Positions 8,830 to 17,959 of a DNA stretch of 64,000 bases are shown one piece after another. The notes under the pieces are model-generated. The model was not told the DNA's origin. It searched no databases and saw only the letters and a list, made by a program, of their open reading frames with translations. How positions within the stretch are numbered: position 1 is the first letter of the stretch; the number at the start of each line of letters is the position of its first letter. Origin of the DNA: Peribacillus psychrosaccharolyticus ATCC 23296 (GTDB taxonomy: Bacteria; Bacillota; Bacilli; Bacillales; DSM-1321). A program made the position numbers and the translations under genes. The DNA is taken from NCBI RefSeq assembly GCF_000305495.1, contig NZ_AJTN02000193.1, forward strand, positions 83,600 through 147,599. The letters are read 5' to 3'.

Positions 8830-8858
8830 TTGACCAAAAATATTTATTCCTGTAAATT
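8830..8858 (+). promoter_or_regulatory. Candidate sigma-A promoter of the siderophore transport operon
   Basis: TTGACC at 8830-8835 and TAAATT at 8853-8858 are 17 nt apart, just upstream of the Fur box. The -10 match is imperfect. Confidence 0.35.
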
Positions 8859-8870
8859 AATATATGATGA

Positions 8871-8885
8871 TGAAAATCATTATCA
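8871..8885. promoter_or_regulatory. Fur box
   Basis: TGAAAATCATTATCA is a 7-1-7 inverted repeat that matches the Bacillus Fur operator consensus (TGATAATNATTATCA) at all but one position. It lies between the divergent GATase-like pair and the siderophore-binding lipoprotein, so it can control both directions. Confidence 0.85.
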
Positions 8886-8915
8886 TTTAGAATTCTAACA
8901 GAGTGAGGTATGAAA

Positions 8916-10022
8916 ATGAAGAGGAAATTTATTATATCTACCGCGTCTCTGCTGTTTTTATTAGCAGGCTGCAGCGATTCAGATACATCTAAAGATCTTG
9001 AACCAACAAAAGAATCAAAGTTAATAGTTGATGAATTAGATCGTGAGGTCACGATTCCTTCAAAACTTGACTCTGTCGTAATGGGAAGTATTTTACCATA
9101 TTTTTCAACATGGTATATCGCAACCAACTCTACAGACGAGATCACAGGAATTCATCCAAATTCATATAACGCTGCTTCACATTCTATTTTGAAAGATATA
9201 TCACCATCCATTCTTGACGCTAAAACCAATTTCATTGAGAACGGAGAAGTAAATATTGAGCAGCTGATGTCGTTAAATCCTCAAGTATATTTTGAAATTG
9301 CTAACCAAGAAAAAACGATTAATAAACTTGAAGAATCAGGTATTACGACTGTGGCTCTTGATACAAACACAACTTCTTTAAATCCTCTTGATACATTAAA
9401 TCGCTGGTTGAAGTTAACTGGTGAAATCACTGGAACAACTGATCGCCCTAACGAAATTATTAAAGAGGGTGAAGAAAACCAGAAAATGATTAATGAAACT
9501 CTTGCAGATGTGGGTGATAAAGAAAAACCTCGGGTAATGGTCCTTCAATATCATAGTAATGGTGAAATATCTGTTGCTGGAACAGGTATGCATGGAAATC
9601 GCTGGTTAGATGCTACCGGCGGAATTGATGTTGCAGCCAAAGACATCGAGGGAATAAAAGCTGTCAACATGGAACAAATTTACAAGTGGAATCCAGATAT
9701 TATCTATATTACAAACTTCACCGAAACACAGCCGGATGATTTGTATAATAACACTTTTTCTAGTCAAGACTGGAGCCAAGTAAAGGCCGTTCAAGACAAA
9801 AAAGTATATAAAATGCCGCTTGGAATTTACCGCTGGTATCCACCAAGTGGAGATGCCCCTTTAATGCTTAAATGGATGGCTCAACATAACTATCCAGATC
9901 GTTTTGATTATGACATGGGTGAAGAAATTAAAGACTACTATTCACGTTTCTATGATTATAAATTAAATGATGAACAAGTTCAGCAGATCTTAAATCCTCC
10001 ATCAGAAGCAGCAAAATATTAA
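8916..10022 (+). CDS. Iron-siderophore ABC transporter substrate-binding lipoprotein
   Basis: This 368-aa protein captures a ferric siderophore or related chelate outside the cell and delivers it to the permease encoded next. The lipobox LAGC gives lipidated Cys19. A type III (FecB/FhuD/BtuF-like) binding protein fold follows, with two lobes and a long connecting helix (about 150-175). ATG 8916 is preferred over 8910 because the SD GTGAGG (8903-8908) is 7 nt away. The C-terminus (DDEQVQQIL-type) matches iron-binding family ends. It is the first gene of a three-gene operon behind a Fur box. The exact ligand cannot be read from sequence. Confidence 0.9.
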   Translation: MKRKFIISTASLLFLLAGCSDSDTSKDLEPTKESKLIVDELDREVTIPSKLDSVVMGSILPYFSTWYIATNSTDEITGIHPNSYNAASHSILKDISPSILDAKTNFIENGEVNIEQLMSLNPQVYFEIANQEKTINKLEESGITTVALDTNTTSLNPLDTLNRWLKLTGEITGTTDRPNEIIKEGEENQKMINETLADVGDKEKPRVMVLQYHSNGEISVAGTGMHGNRWLDATGGIDVAAKDIEGIKAVNMEQIYKWNPDIIYITNFTETQPDDLYNNTFSSQDWSQVKAVQDKKVYKMPLGIYRWYPPSGDAPLMLKWMAQHNYPDRFDYDMGEEIKDYYSRFYDYKLNDEQVQQILNPPSEAAKY

Positions 10023-10040
10023 GGTAAAGGTGGCTTTCAA

Positions 10041-11045
10041 ATGAAATCCAAGTTTATAAAATTTTCACTTTGGACGCTGCCCTTAATATTTGGTCTTATC
10101 TCGATTAGTATCGGACGTTTTGAAGTCGGTTTTATCGTACAGATCAAAATATTACTTTCACAGCTATTTCCTATTGACCAAACCTGGTCCGCTATGGAAG
10201 AAACAGTGGTCATGAATATCAGGTTACCGCGAATTTTACTTGCCATGCTTATTGGCGGCGGTTTATCCATTGCGGGTGCCGCTTTCCAAGGAATGTTTGC
10301 TAATCCTTTAGTTAGTCCTGACATTCTAGGTGTTTCGGCTGGAGCAGGGTTTGGTGCTTCCATTGGTATTTTATTATTTGGTACAGGGATTACCATGCAA
10401 ATATTCTCTCTATTAATGGGAATGGCAGCGATCGGATTCACATTCCTGATTGGCGGCTCTAAACGTGAAATGCCTATTTTTATGCTGGTCTTGGCAGGAG
10501 TCGTAACAAGTGCCTTATTTCAAGCTCTCATATCATTAGTTAAATTTCTAGCTGATCCTGAGGAAAAACTCCCCTCCATTACGTATTGGCTGATGGGAAG
10601 CCTTGGAACAGCCAGTTATTCTGACTTATTTATAGGCGGACCACTCATTTTAATCGGTATTATCATTTTGTATGTTGTGCGATGGCGGTTAAATATTTTA
10701 TCTCTTTCTGATGAAGAAGCGAAATCGCTTGGGATATCAGTCATGAAAATGAAATGGCTCGTCATTATCGGCGCTACATTAATTACATCTGCAGCTGTTG
10801 CGATAGCTGGAATTATCGGCTGGGTTGGCCTGATTATTCCTCACATCGCCCGGATGCTTGTTGGCAGTAATAATCAATATGTATTACCTGCATCCGTCTC
10901 TATAGGTGCAATGTACTTATTAATGATTGATAACTTAGCAAGAAGTTTAACCTCAGCAGAAATTCCATTATCGATTTTAACAGCTATTGTCGGGGCACCC
11001 TTTTTCGCGTATTTATTACGAAAAACAGGAGGCGGCTGGAATTGA
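10041..11045 (+). CDS. Iron-siderophore ABC transporter permease (FecCD family)
   Basis: This 334-aa membrane protein is the single permease of the transporter and should act as a homodimer. It has about nine or ten hydrophobic segments. The FecCD signatures include RLPRILLAMLIGGGLSIAGA near the N-terminus, NPLVSPDILGVSAGAGFGA, the cytoplasmic coupling segment around ADPEEKLPSITYWLMGSL, and GWVGLIIPHIARMLVG. It follows the binding protein by 18 nt with SD AAGGTGG and overlaps the ATPase start by 4 nt. Confidence 0.93.
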   Translation: MKSKFIKFSLWTLPLIFGLISISIGRFEVGFIVQIKILLSQLFPIDQTWSAMEETVVMNIRLPRILLAMLIGGGLSIAGAAFQGMFANPLVSPDILGVSAGAGFGASIGILLFGTGITMQIFSLLMGMAAIGFTFLIGGSKREMPIFMLVLAGVVTSALFQALISLVKFLADPEEKLPSITYWLMGSLGTASYSDLFIGGPLILIGIIILYVVRWRLNILSLSDEEAKSLGISVMKMKWLVIIGATLITSAAVAIAGIIGWVGLIIPHIARMLVGSNNQYVLPASVSIGAMYLLMIDNLARSLTSAEIPLSILTAIVGAPFFAYLLRKTGGGWN

Positions 11046-11863
11046 TTTCAATAAAAGATGGAAACTTTTTTTATCAAAAAGCGAAAACCAAAGAGCAAAC
11101 CTATTTATACAATAATGATATTTCCTTTGACTTGCATCCTGGTGAAATCATGTCGATTCTGGGTCCAAATGGTGCAGGGAAAACAACATTATTAAAGTGT
11201 ATTATGGGCTTGCTTAAATGGGAAAAAGGCGAAACATTATTGAATGGGAAACCACTTTCAAGTCTGCGTCAAAAAGAAATCTGGCGAACCATTGGGTATG
11301 TTCCGCAGGCTTCCAAAATGACCTTTGGTTACTCGATCCTTGATTTAGTCACAATGGGACGTGCTTTGTTAATTCATGCTTATGCACAGCCCACACAAGA
11401 GGACAGGGAAGCCGCACTGGACGCGCTTGAACTTGTAGGCATCCGCCATTTAGCTGATCAGTCTTGTACAGCTGTCAGCGGCGGTGAACTTCAGCTGGCA
11501 TTGATTGCACGAACATTGGTATCAGATCCAAAAATTTTAATTCTAGATGAACCAGAATCACATCTAGACATTCAAAAGCAAAAAATCATTTTGCAAACCA
11601 TAAAAAAGTTGGTCAAAGAACGAGACTTAGCTTGCATTATCAATACTCATTACGCAAATCATGCTTTTTACTTTGGTGATAAGGTGCTTATGGTCGCTAA
11701 AAACAAACCCGTCATTACAGGTTCTGTGTCTGAAATTATGACAGAGGAAAACATTTTTCATTACTTTGATATTGAAGTAAAAAAATTGCTGCATAACGAC
11801 GATGGGCAGGTATTTGAAACCATCGTCCCTAAATATTTTGGATTAGATAGGAGTGACCGATAA
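11042..11863 (+). CDS. Iron-siderophore ABC transporter ATPase
   Basis: This 273-aa ATPase powers the FecCD transporter. Walker A is GPNGAGKT (41-48), the signature is SGGELQLALIARTL, and Walker B is ILILDEP followed by SHLDIQKQ. It starts with TTG at 11042, overlapping the last codons of the permease (ATTGA context), which indicates translational coupling. Its stop codon lies inside the terminator stem. It is of FepC/FhuC type. Confidence 0.93.
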   Translation: MISIKDGNFFYQKAKTKEQTYLYNNDISFDLHPGEIMSILGPNGAGKTTLLKCIMGLLKWEKGETLLNGKPLSSLRQKEIWRTIGYVPQASKMTFGYSILDLVTMGRALLIHAYAQPTQEDREAALDALELVGIRHLADQSCTAVSGGELQLALIARTLVSDPKILILDEPESHLDIQKQKIILQTIKKLVKERDLACIINTHYANHAFYFGDKVLMVAKNKPVITGSVSEIMTEENIFHYFDIEVKKLLHNDDGQVFETIVPKYFGLDRSDR

Positions 11864-11880
11864 TATCGGTCACTTTTTTT
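11852..11880 (+). terminator. Rho-independent terminator of the siderophore transport operon
   Basis: A 10-bp perfect stem (AGTGACCGAT with ATCGGTCACT) has a 3-nt loop and is followed by seven T. The stem begins inside the ATPase coding sequence and contains its stop codon. Confidence 0.92.
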
Positions 11881-12081
11881 GTACCTTATTATTAACCCCC
11901 TCTTTCACGTTAATTCTATTCACTACCGCTGTATTATTACTCTGCGACTTTTTAATCCCGCGCACATACTTTATACCTATTTATTCCAAAAAAGAGGACA
12001 TAAGGCGCAGAAACCAAAATAAGAATATAAACGTATTATTAAAAACTGGGTTATAAAGGAGAAATATGGAGGGGTGGTTTT

Positions 12082-13752
12082 TTGAGCATGAAAGGGTTCA
12101 TTGGTGTCTTTTTCTTACTATTTTTTCTAGCAGGATGCAGTGATACTGAACATAAAGACACAAAAGCAATCAGTACTCCAGAAACTAAATATGAAAAGTT
12201 AGTTAGAGAAAAAAACAAAAAATTAACACGGGAACCAATCAAACAGATGACAAATAGTGAAGGGGTTGTATTAAAGCTAAAAAAGCCTGTGTACAAGGAA
12301 TTTGCTGTTAATGGTCAGTTGGTTATTGAAGGAGAAATCGAACAGTCTTCAGAATTAAAATCCGATTACGTATGGATAAAGGCTTTATCTGATGAACCTG
12401 CCCCCGCAGGAGAGCAAAACGATTATTACACTCCCATAAAAGATGGGAAATTCAAGCAAACGATTCATTTTTTTAACGGAGAAGGCATGTATGATCTCTC
12501 TGTCCAAGTCCCAAGTAAGACCCGGGATAATTATTACTATAACGCTGCTTCTTTTTCCGTGTTTAATGTTCATCCAGATTACCAAAGAGATGTGACCTAT
12601 ACTCCGTTTGGACAAGAAAATTTATTTACTCTAGATGTTGAAAATGGATTTCTAGAGGCAGACGGAATCTTTAACCTTACAGGCCGTTTAGGGCAGACAG
12701 CAGGCAAAGATGAAGTAATGGTCGCACTAACTAAAGAGGGAGAAACATGGAAAAATACCTTTGCTGTGAAGGATGGACACCTTGATTATGATATTCCTTT
12801 GTTTTATGGAAAAGGACTGCATAAACTAGAGGTGTTACTTCCAGACGATACTCGGGATAATTACTACCTGCCCGTCACAACCCTTTTAATTGATAATCAA
12901 TCAAGCAATGTGATGAAGCCGATAGAGTATTATTCTAAAACAATGATAGAAAGAGGATTTAATCTAGATGAGCCTAAATTTGGCGGAGGAGAAACCGATC
13001 AAAGCTTTCAAATAAAAGGTTCAATTGATTCAAGTGCAGATTTAGCAGCAAAAACGGATCATCTCTATATTTCTACCGTAAAAGGTGAAGACCACGCATT
13101 AGATGTGATTCCCGTCGAAGATTTTACTTATAACGACTCCTTTTATTTACGATTTGGCCCAGGTACGTATGAGGTGACGATAAGTGTACCTGAAATAACA
13201 GAGAAAAAGACGAATTACTTCCGCTATTTTAGCGTAGCGCAATTTGAAGTAGAATCTACAGAAGCGAGTGACCAGCGTGACCTCCTTCCCTCACGCGGTG
13301 TTCAATCGGAAGATGCCAAAATTATTAAATTAGCTGAATCAATCCTAAAAGGAAAAAAGTCCGAACGTGAAAAATCAAAAGCAATCTATGAATATGTTGC
13401 TAAAAACATTGCTTACGATGTAGAAAAATTTAAGACAAATGATTTCAATTGGGATGACAGTGCGCTCAAAACGCTCCAATTAAAGGACGGGGTTTGTCAG
13501 GATTATGCTTATCTTGCTATCGCGCTCCTAAGGGCCAGCCATATTGAAGCGAGATTTGTCGAAGGATATGCACCTCAGAAACATGCCTGGGTTGAAGCAA
13601 AAATTGATGATAAGTGGCTGACTATGGATCCCACATGGGGGGCAGGATATATTCAAAATAATGTTTTTGTAAAAAAATATACCGATACGTATTTTGATCC
13701 TAATATGAAAGAATTCAAAAAAACTCATAAACGTACTGGAATCTCTTATTAA
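12082..13752 (+). CDS. Lipoprotein with three tandem beta repeats and a transglutaminase-like domain
   Basis: This 556-aa surface lipoprotein has lipobox LAGC (Cys19). Three related repeats of about 95-100 residues follow; each ends in a motif like G.G.Y.L.V.VP..TRDNYY (about residues 146, 256 and a diverged third at 373). The C-terminal domain (about 405-540) is a transglutaminase/protease-like fold with triad candidates C472 (GVCQDYA), H501 (KHAWVEA) and D516 (MDPTWG). It probably acts on cell-surface proteins or peptides as a protease or cross-linker; this is inferred. TTG 12082 is chosen because GGAGGGG at 12068-12074 is 7 nt upstream; ATG 12088 is possible. Confidence 0.85.
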   Translation: MSMKGFIGVFFLLFFLAGCSDTEHKDTKAISTPETKYEKLVREKNKKLTREPIKQMTNSEGVVLKLKKPVYKEFAVNGQLVIEGEIEQSSELKSDYVWIKALSDEPAPAGEQNDYYTPIKDGKFKQTIHFFNGEGMYDLSVQVPSKTRDNYYYNAASFSVFNVHPDYQRDVTYTPFGQENLFTLDVENGFLEADGIFNLTGRLGQTAGKDEVMVALTKEGETWKNTFAVKDGHLDYDIPLFYGKGLHKLEVLLPDDTRDNYYLPVTTLLIDNQSSNVMKPIEYYSKTMIERGFNLDEPKFGGGETDQSFQIKGSIDSSADLAAKTDHLYISTVKGEDHALDVIPVEDFTYNDSFYLRFGPGTYEVTISVPEITEKKTNYFRYFSVAQFEVESTEASDQRDLLPSRGVQSEDAKIIKLAESILKGKKSEREKSKAIYEYVAKNIAYDVEKFKTNDFNWDDSALKTLQLKDGVCQDYAYLAIALLRASHIEARFVEGYAPQKHAWVEAKIDDKWLTMDPTWGAGYIQNNVFVKKYTDTYFDPNMKEFKKTHKRTGISY

Positions 13753-13778
13753 ACCAACAATTTAAGGAAGAATGATGA

Positions 13779-13817
13779 AAGACTCAGGCGGCTCCGTTGC
13801 AGTCGTCTTATTTTTTT
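13779..13817 (+). terminator. Probable terminator
   Basis: AAGAC (13779-13783) pairs with GTCTT (13805-13809), with further imperfect pairing inside, followed by an A then seven T. It lies after the transglutaminase gene. Confidence 0.5.
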
Positions 13818-13885
13818 GAGGATCGTTACAATTCATAGTAAGCTTAGCTGATACGGCTTTCAAACATTCGAATGGGGTGATTATC

Positions 13886-14801
13886 ATGAAAATAGCTATT
13901 ATTGGGCTAGGCGATATTGCTAAGAAAGCCTATCTGCCTGTCCTTTCTCAAAAAGAAGGAATTGAACTAGTACTGTTTACAAGAAATGCAGCCACATTAA
14001 ATGAGTTAGCAAGAAAGTATAAGATTAAAGAAAGTGTTCAGACGGTGGACGAACTTCTACAAAAGAACATTACGGCTGCTTTTGTCAGTACTGCTACAGA
14101 AGCGCATTTTGAAACAGCAGAAAAGTTACTTATGAATGGAATACATGTATACATAGACAAGCCTATCTCAATGAATGTAAAAGGAAACAAAAAGAATTGT
14201 TAATCTCTCAAAAGAAAGCGGAAAAATTGCTATGGTTGGCTTTAATCGCCGATATATTCCAAAAGTCAACGAACTAAGAAAAAAGGGAAAAGCAAGTTTG
14301 ATCCTTATGCAAAAAAATAGATTTGCGTCTCCAGATAGTATAAGACGCTTTGTGGTAGAAGACTTTATCCATGTGGTTGATACCCTCAGATTTTTAATGA
14401 ATACCACCGTTTTGGATGTAAAAGTTGAATACTTGAAAACAGGCAACATGCTCGATCACTTAGTCATACAACTTATTGGAGATGGATGTACCGCTTTAGG
14501 AATAATGAACCGCAACGGAGGAGTTACGGAAGAAATCATCGAGTATAATGCAGGGCATGACAAATATGTTGTAAATAGTCTCGTTGAAACCACCCACTTT
14601 CATAATAAAGAAGTGAGTATTTCTAAGTTTGGAGATTGGGAACCAACTTTGTTTAAACGCGGCTTCTACCAACTGGTCGATCATTTTATTGAGTGTGTGG
14701 AGCATAATAAGACGCCAGACCCCTCTATAGAGGACTCTCTTCTTACACATGAGATTTGCGAGCGGATTGTTACCTATATTGAAGCAGGGTCTGGAAAATA
14801 A
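13886..14801 (+). pseudogene. Gfo/Idh/MocA-family oxidoreductase, interrupted by a one-base frameshift
   Basis: The N-terminal Rossmann part (MKIAIIGLGDIAKKAYLPVL) and the catalytic EKP-like motif (YIDKPIS) are in one frame. The rest (GKIAMVGFNRRYIP through the C-terminus) is in another. Removing one A from the AAAA run at 14179-14182 gives a continuous reading (KETKRIVNLSKESGK joining the halves) and a protein of about 304 aa. ATG 13886 has SD GGGGTG 6 nt upstream. The intact protein would be an NAD(P)-dependent sugar or imino-compound dehydrogenase. All other parts look sound, so the lesion is recent or a sequencing error. Confidence 0.85.
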
Positions 14802-14943
14802 AACCTCAACAAAAAGTCATAACCCCTTAGTTGGATAAAAATTAAATCTCATTAATTATTGTATAAGTACTGTTAAATAATGTAAGATTTATCTAACTGG
14901 AAAATAATTACTACATTTAGTTTGTCCAAAGGGGGACTTACCA

Positions 14944-16605
14944 ATGACTTGGGATTATGAATATGACGTTGTAGTTGTTGGCTCTGGTGCAGCAGGTTTT
15001 TCGGCCGCAATCACAGCAAAAAAAGAAGGGTTACGTACACTATTAATTGAAAAAGAAAAACATTTTGGCGGTGCTTCCGCTTTATCAGGCGGCGGTGTTT
15101 GGATTCCGAATAACAGATATTTAGTTAAGGCTGGTGCTGCTGATAGTTTTAACGAATCTAAATTATATTTGGATTCCACAGTTGGCGATTTAGTAGCTGA
15201 TAACATTAAAGAAATATACTTAAAAAAGGGAATTCAAATGTTGGACTATATGCACAACTTAGGACCGCATATGAGATTTTCCTATGCAAAAAACTACTCT
15301 GACTATTACCCAACGCATCCAGGCGGCAAAGGGAAAGGCCGATCAATCGAGCCAGAAGTAATTGATTTAAATAAATTACAAGATTGGAAGAGTATGCTTC
15401 TTCCTCCTTCGATGGATACAAAAGGTTTCGTTATGACAGGACAAGATTTCGTTAAAGTGAATATGATTACGCGAACCTGGGCTGGAAAAAGAGCTTCTGT
15501 CACACTAGGGTGGCGATTAATTAAGCATAAAGTATTAAAAAAAGATTATGCCTCTTTAGGAAGGGCTTTAATAGCCCGGATGGCTTTAACGTACAAGGAT
15601 TTAAACGGTGAAATTTGGCTTGATTCGCCATTTATTGACTTTATTTATGAAAACGATCAAGTAACGGGTCTAACAGTAAATAAAAATGGTAAGCAAGTAA
15701 CAATTAAAATCAATAAAGGGCTAATTTTTGGTTCAGGCGGATTCTCAAGAGATCAAGAAAAGCGAGATAAATTTCTTCCAAGTCCACAAAACGTCGATTG
15801 GACAAGTTCGCCAATAGGTCAAACTGGGGATATTATTGAACCATTTGCAAAACTGAATGCTCAGTTTGGATTGATGGACAGAGTTTGGGGTGCACCTACT
15901 GTCATTAATCATTTAGGAATGCCCTTCTTTCTTGTTGCTGATAGAGGCCTTCCAAATATGATCATCGTGGACCAAGACGGAAACAGATATATTAATGAAC
16001 CGACTCCATACCATGAGTTCATTGATAAAATGTATGAACATAATGAAAAAACAGGAGGTAAAGCCATTACATCCTGGATTATTTTAGATGCAAGAGCTAA
16101 GAAAAGATATATTTTTACTGGTTTATTTCCCGGTCAGGATTTTCCTAAAGAATACTATGAGAATGGTATTGTTTTGAAAGGGAACACAGTCGAAGAATTA
16201 GAAAACAAATTATCTATTCCAAAGGGAAATCTAGTAAAAACAATAGACAGATTCAATGAGTTTGCTCGAAATGGGAAGGATTTAGACTTCCATCGAGGAG
16301 AAAATACACATGATAAGTATTACGGCGATCCTACTTTACCGAATCCGAATTTGCTTGAAATCAACGAGGCTCCATATTATGCAATGAAAGTTTACCCAGG
16401 CGATATCGGCACAAAAGGCGGTGTAGTGACGGACGAGTTTGCAAGGGTCGTAAAGGAAGACGGAACTATATTTGATAATGTATACGCTTGTGGTAATTGT
16501 TCAGCATCGATTATGGGACATTCATACCCCGGTCCAGGGGCAACGCTTGGACCAGGTATGACCTTTGGTTTCATAGCTTCTATGCACTGTAAGGATAAGT
16601 TATAA
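14944..16605 (+). CDS. FAD-dependent oxidoreductase of the 3-ketosteroid dehydrogenase/fumarate reductase type
   Basis: This 553-aa flavoprotein has an N-terminal FAD-binding GxGxxG motif (VVVGSGAAGFSAAI, about 10-23) and ALSGGGVWIPNN. It also has a C-terminal FAD segment with NVYACGNCSAS and HSYPGPGATLGPGM. The YPGPG element matches the Tyr and Gly that bind the ring ketone in 3-ketosteroid-delta1-dehydrogenases, and a Tyr-rich stretch near residues 100-120 fits the other catalytic Tyr. The substrate need not be a steroid in this organism. It has its own SD (AAAGGGGG) and terminator and no operon partner. Confidence 0.85.
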   Translation: MTWDYEYDVVVVGSGAAGFSAAITAKKEGLRTLLIEKEKHFGGASALSGGGVWIPNNRYLVKAGAADSFNESKLYLDSTVGDLVADNIKEIYLKKGIQMLDYMHNLGPHMRFSYAKNYSDYYPTHPGGKGKGRSIEPEVIDLNKLQDWKSMLLPPSMDTKGFVMTGQDFVKVNMITRTWAGKRASVTLGWRLIKHKVLKKDYASLGRALIARMALTYKDLNGEIWLDSPFIDFIYENDQVTGLTVNKNGKQVTIKINKGLIFGSGGFSRDQEKRDKFLPSPQNVDWTSSPIGQTGDIIEPFAKLNAQFGLMDRVWGAPTVINHLGMPFFLVADRGLPNMIIVDQDGNRYINEPTPYHEFIDKMYEHNEKTGGKAITSWIILDARAKKRYIFTGLFPGQDFPKEYYENGIVLKGNTVEELENKLSIPKGNLVKTIDRFNEFARNGKDLDFHRGENTHDKYYGDPTLPNPNLLEINEAPYYAMKVYPGDIGTKGGVVTDEFARVVKEDGTIFDNVYACGNCSASIMGHSYPGPGATLGPGMTFGFIASMHCKDKL

Positions 16606-16624
16606 GTGTAAATAGCGTGTCAGC

Positions 16625-16657
16625 AAGCATTTGAATGGACAAGTTCAAATGCTTTTT
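16625..16657 (+). terminator. Rho-independent terminator
   Basis: An 11-bp stem (AAGCATTTGAA with TTCAAATGCTT) is followed by T-rich sequence after the flavoprotein gene. Confidence 0.88.
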
Positions 16658-16688
16658 GTCTTTTATGAAGTATGCGAGAAATAAAATA

Positions 16689-16714
16689 CCCACATCTTCT
16701 AGTTAAAGATGTGT
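16689..16714 (-). terminator. Weak hairpin after the MFS remnant
   Basis: CACATCTT pairs with AAGATGTG around a 6-nt loop. Read on the minus strand it lies after the MFS fragment, with a poor T tract. Confidence 0.35.
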
Positions 16715-16738
16715 GTATAGATATTACTGACTATCTAC

Positions 16739-17095
16739 TCAGCTTTTATACTTTTTCACAGGTATAAACATACCTTTAGCTACAAACAATCCAACGATTG
16801 AAAAGATTATTAATATATACAAAGTTATTGAGTAATTGATTTGTAAACTGATAATGACAGATGCAGTGATTGAGCCCATATAGCGAAACATAGAATAAAT
16901 ACCGGAAGCAACCCCCGTTAATTCCTTTGCTACTGATTCAAGAGAGGCAGCTTGCATTGAAGGCACCCCTAATCCTGAACCAATACCACCTAGAAATATA
17001 ATCAATCCTGCAAAGATTAATTGATTATTAGTTGGAAGAATTAAATATAATACCAATGCTAGTATAAATAGGACAAAAGATAGTCTAATGGTCAA
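16739..17095 (-). pseudogene. Truncated MFS transporter, C-terminal fragment
   Basis: This 118-aa open frame encodes about four hydrophobic segments and matches the last third of a drug-efflux MFS protein (GLGVPSMQAASLESV and GVASGIYSMFRYMGS are typical of helices 10-11). The first eight or so helices are missing. At the N-terminal break the upstream DNA switches abruptly to a copy of the tail of a Gfo/Idh gene (17098 onward), and the frame is closed by a stop a few codons further. There is no plausible SD. It is a deletion remnant. Confidence 0.8.
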
Positions 17096-17097
17096 CC

Positions 17098-17157
17098 CAT
17101 GAGATTTCTGAATGGATTGTTACGTATATTTATGCAAAGACTAGAAAATAAAACCTC
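17098..17157 (+). pseudogene. Relict of the 3' end of a second Gfo/Idh oxidoreductase gene
   Basis: These bases align with 14748-14807, the last 18 codons and stop of the Gfo/Idh gene, at roughly 83 percent identity without gaps. The relict encodes HEISEWIVTYIYAKTRK then a stop, versus HEICERIVTYIEAGSGK. The similarity begins abruptly next to the truncated MFS gene and continues a few bases past the stop. It is a scar of a lost paralogue. Confidence 0.75.
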
Positions 17158-17364
17158 AACTAAACTCACATTAAATCTAAAATACCTATAAATAGACAAT
17201 ATGTGTTAAAGCACTTAGCTTTTTTACAATAATATAGTACAATTGGGAAAGAGAAATGGTGGATGTATTTGCAATACTATTTTTATAGGACTTATATCAT
17301 ATTATTATTTTCTTAATTCATTCATCATCTCGTCTCTAAATAAAACTATAAAGGTGTGTTTGTT

Positions 17365-17687
17365 TTGAAAGTAAAATTAAAAAGTTCAGCTGGCTTAACA
17401 AAAGAAGTTAAGATTGGATTCAGTTGGACTACTTTCTTTTTGGGTTTTTCCCCGCATTATTCCGTGGTGATTTAAAATGGGCTATAATAATGTTAATTGT
17501 AGAATTAGTTCTCGGTTCATTTACATTGGGAATAGGTGCTTGGGTAAGTGGTGTTGTATTCTCCTTTGTTTACAATAAAATATACATAAAAGAGCTAATT
17601 GAAAAAGGTTATACTCCTGCTGATGATCAAGCCCAATCTCAGTTGGAAAAAAGCCAGATATTATCACCAACAGCTTTCAGCGATTAA
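17365..17687 (+). pseudogene. Small membrane protein with a one-base frameshift
   Basis: A reading from TTG 17365 (SD AAGGTG at 17351-17356, 8 nt away) gives [20 protein letters not shown] then WTTFFLG and soon hits a stop. The next frame continues with [13 protein letters not shown] and two hydrophobic helices. One missing T, in either the 17437-17441 or the 17445-17449 run, would restore a single protein of about 107 aa: a short cytoplasmic start, two membrane segments and a polar tail. The family is an uncharacterised small membrane protein type common in Firmicutes. The open 87-aa frame alone (17424-17687) lacks an SD. Confidence 0.7.
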
Positions 17688-17718
17688 ATAACTAAAAGTC
17701 CCTGCTCGTTAGTTTGAT

Positions 17719-17764
17719 AGCTAAAGACCCTTACTCTTTTAGAGTAAGGGTCTTTAGCTTTACG
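17719..17764 (+). terminator. Very strong hairpin terminator
   Basis: A perfect 18-bp stem (17719-17736 with 17742-17759) with a 5-nt loop is followed by TTTA. It lies just after the small membrane protein. Confidence 0.8.
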
Positions 17765-17959
17765 ATTGAGGTTTGTCTACATTAGATTAATCGCAGATTA
17801 AATTTCTCACCTTATTTATGATACGGTTCTCCGCAACTAATGTAAGTGCGATTTATTTCTTTTTCCGTTTTACAATTCTAGATAATCCATTATAAAGATT
17901 TTATATTTAACTAGAAAAGTGGAGCAGAGTTATATATATCTAGATGGTAAATATTCTTA

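Noticed and set aside
11853-12056. 67-codon plus-strand frame after the siderophore ATPase
   Set aside because: It begins inside the ATPase gene and passes through its strong terminator; no SD and no family likeness.
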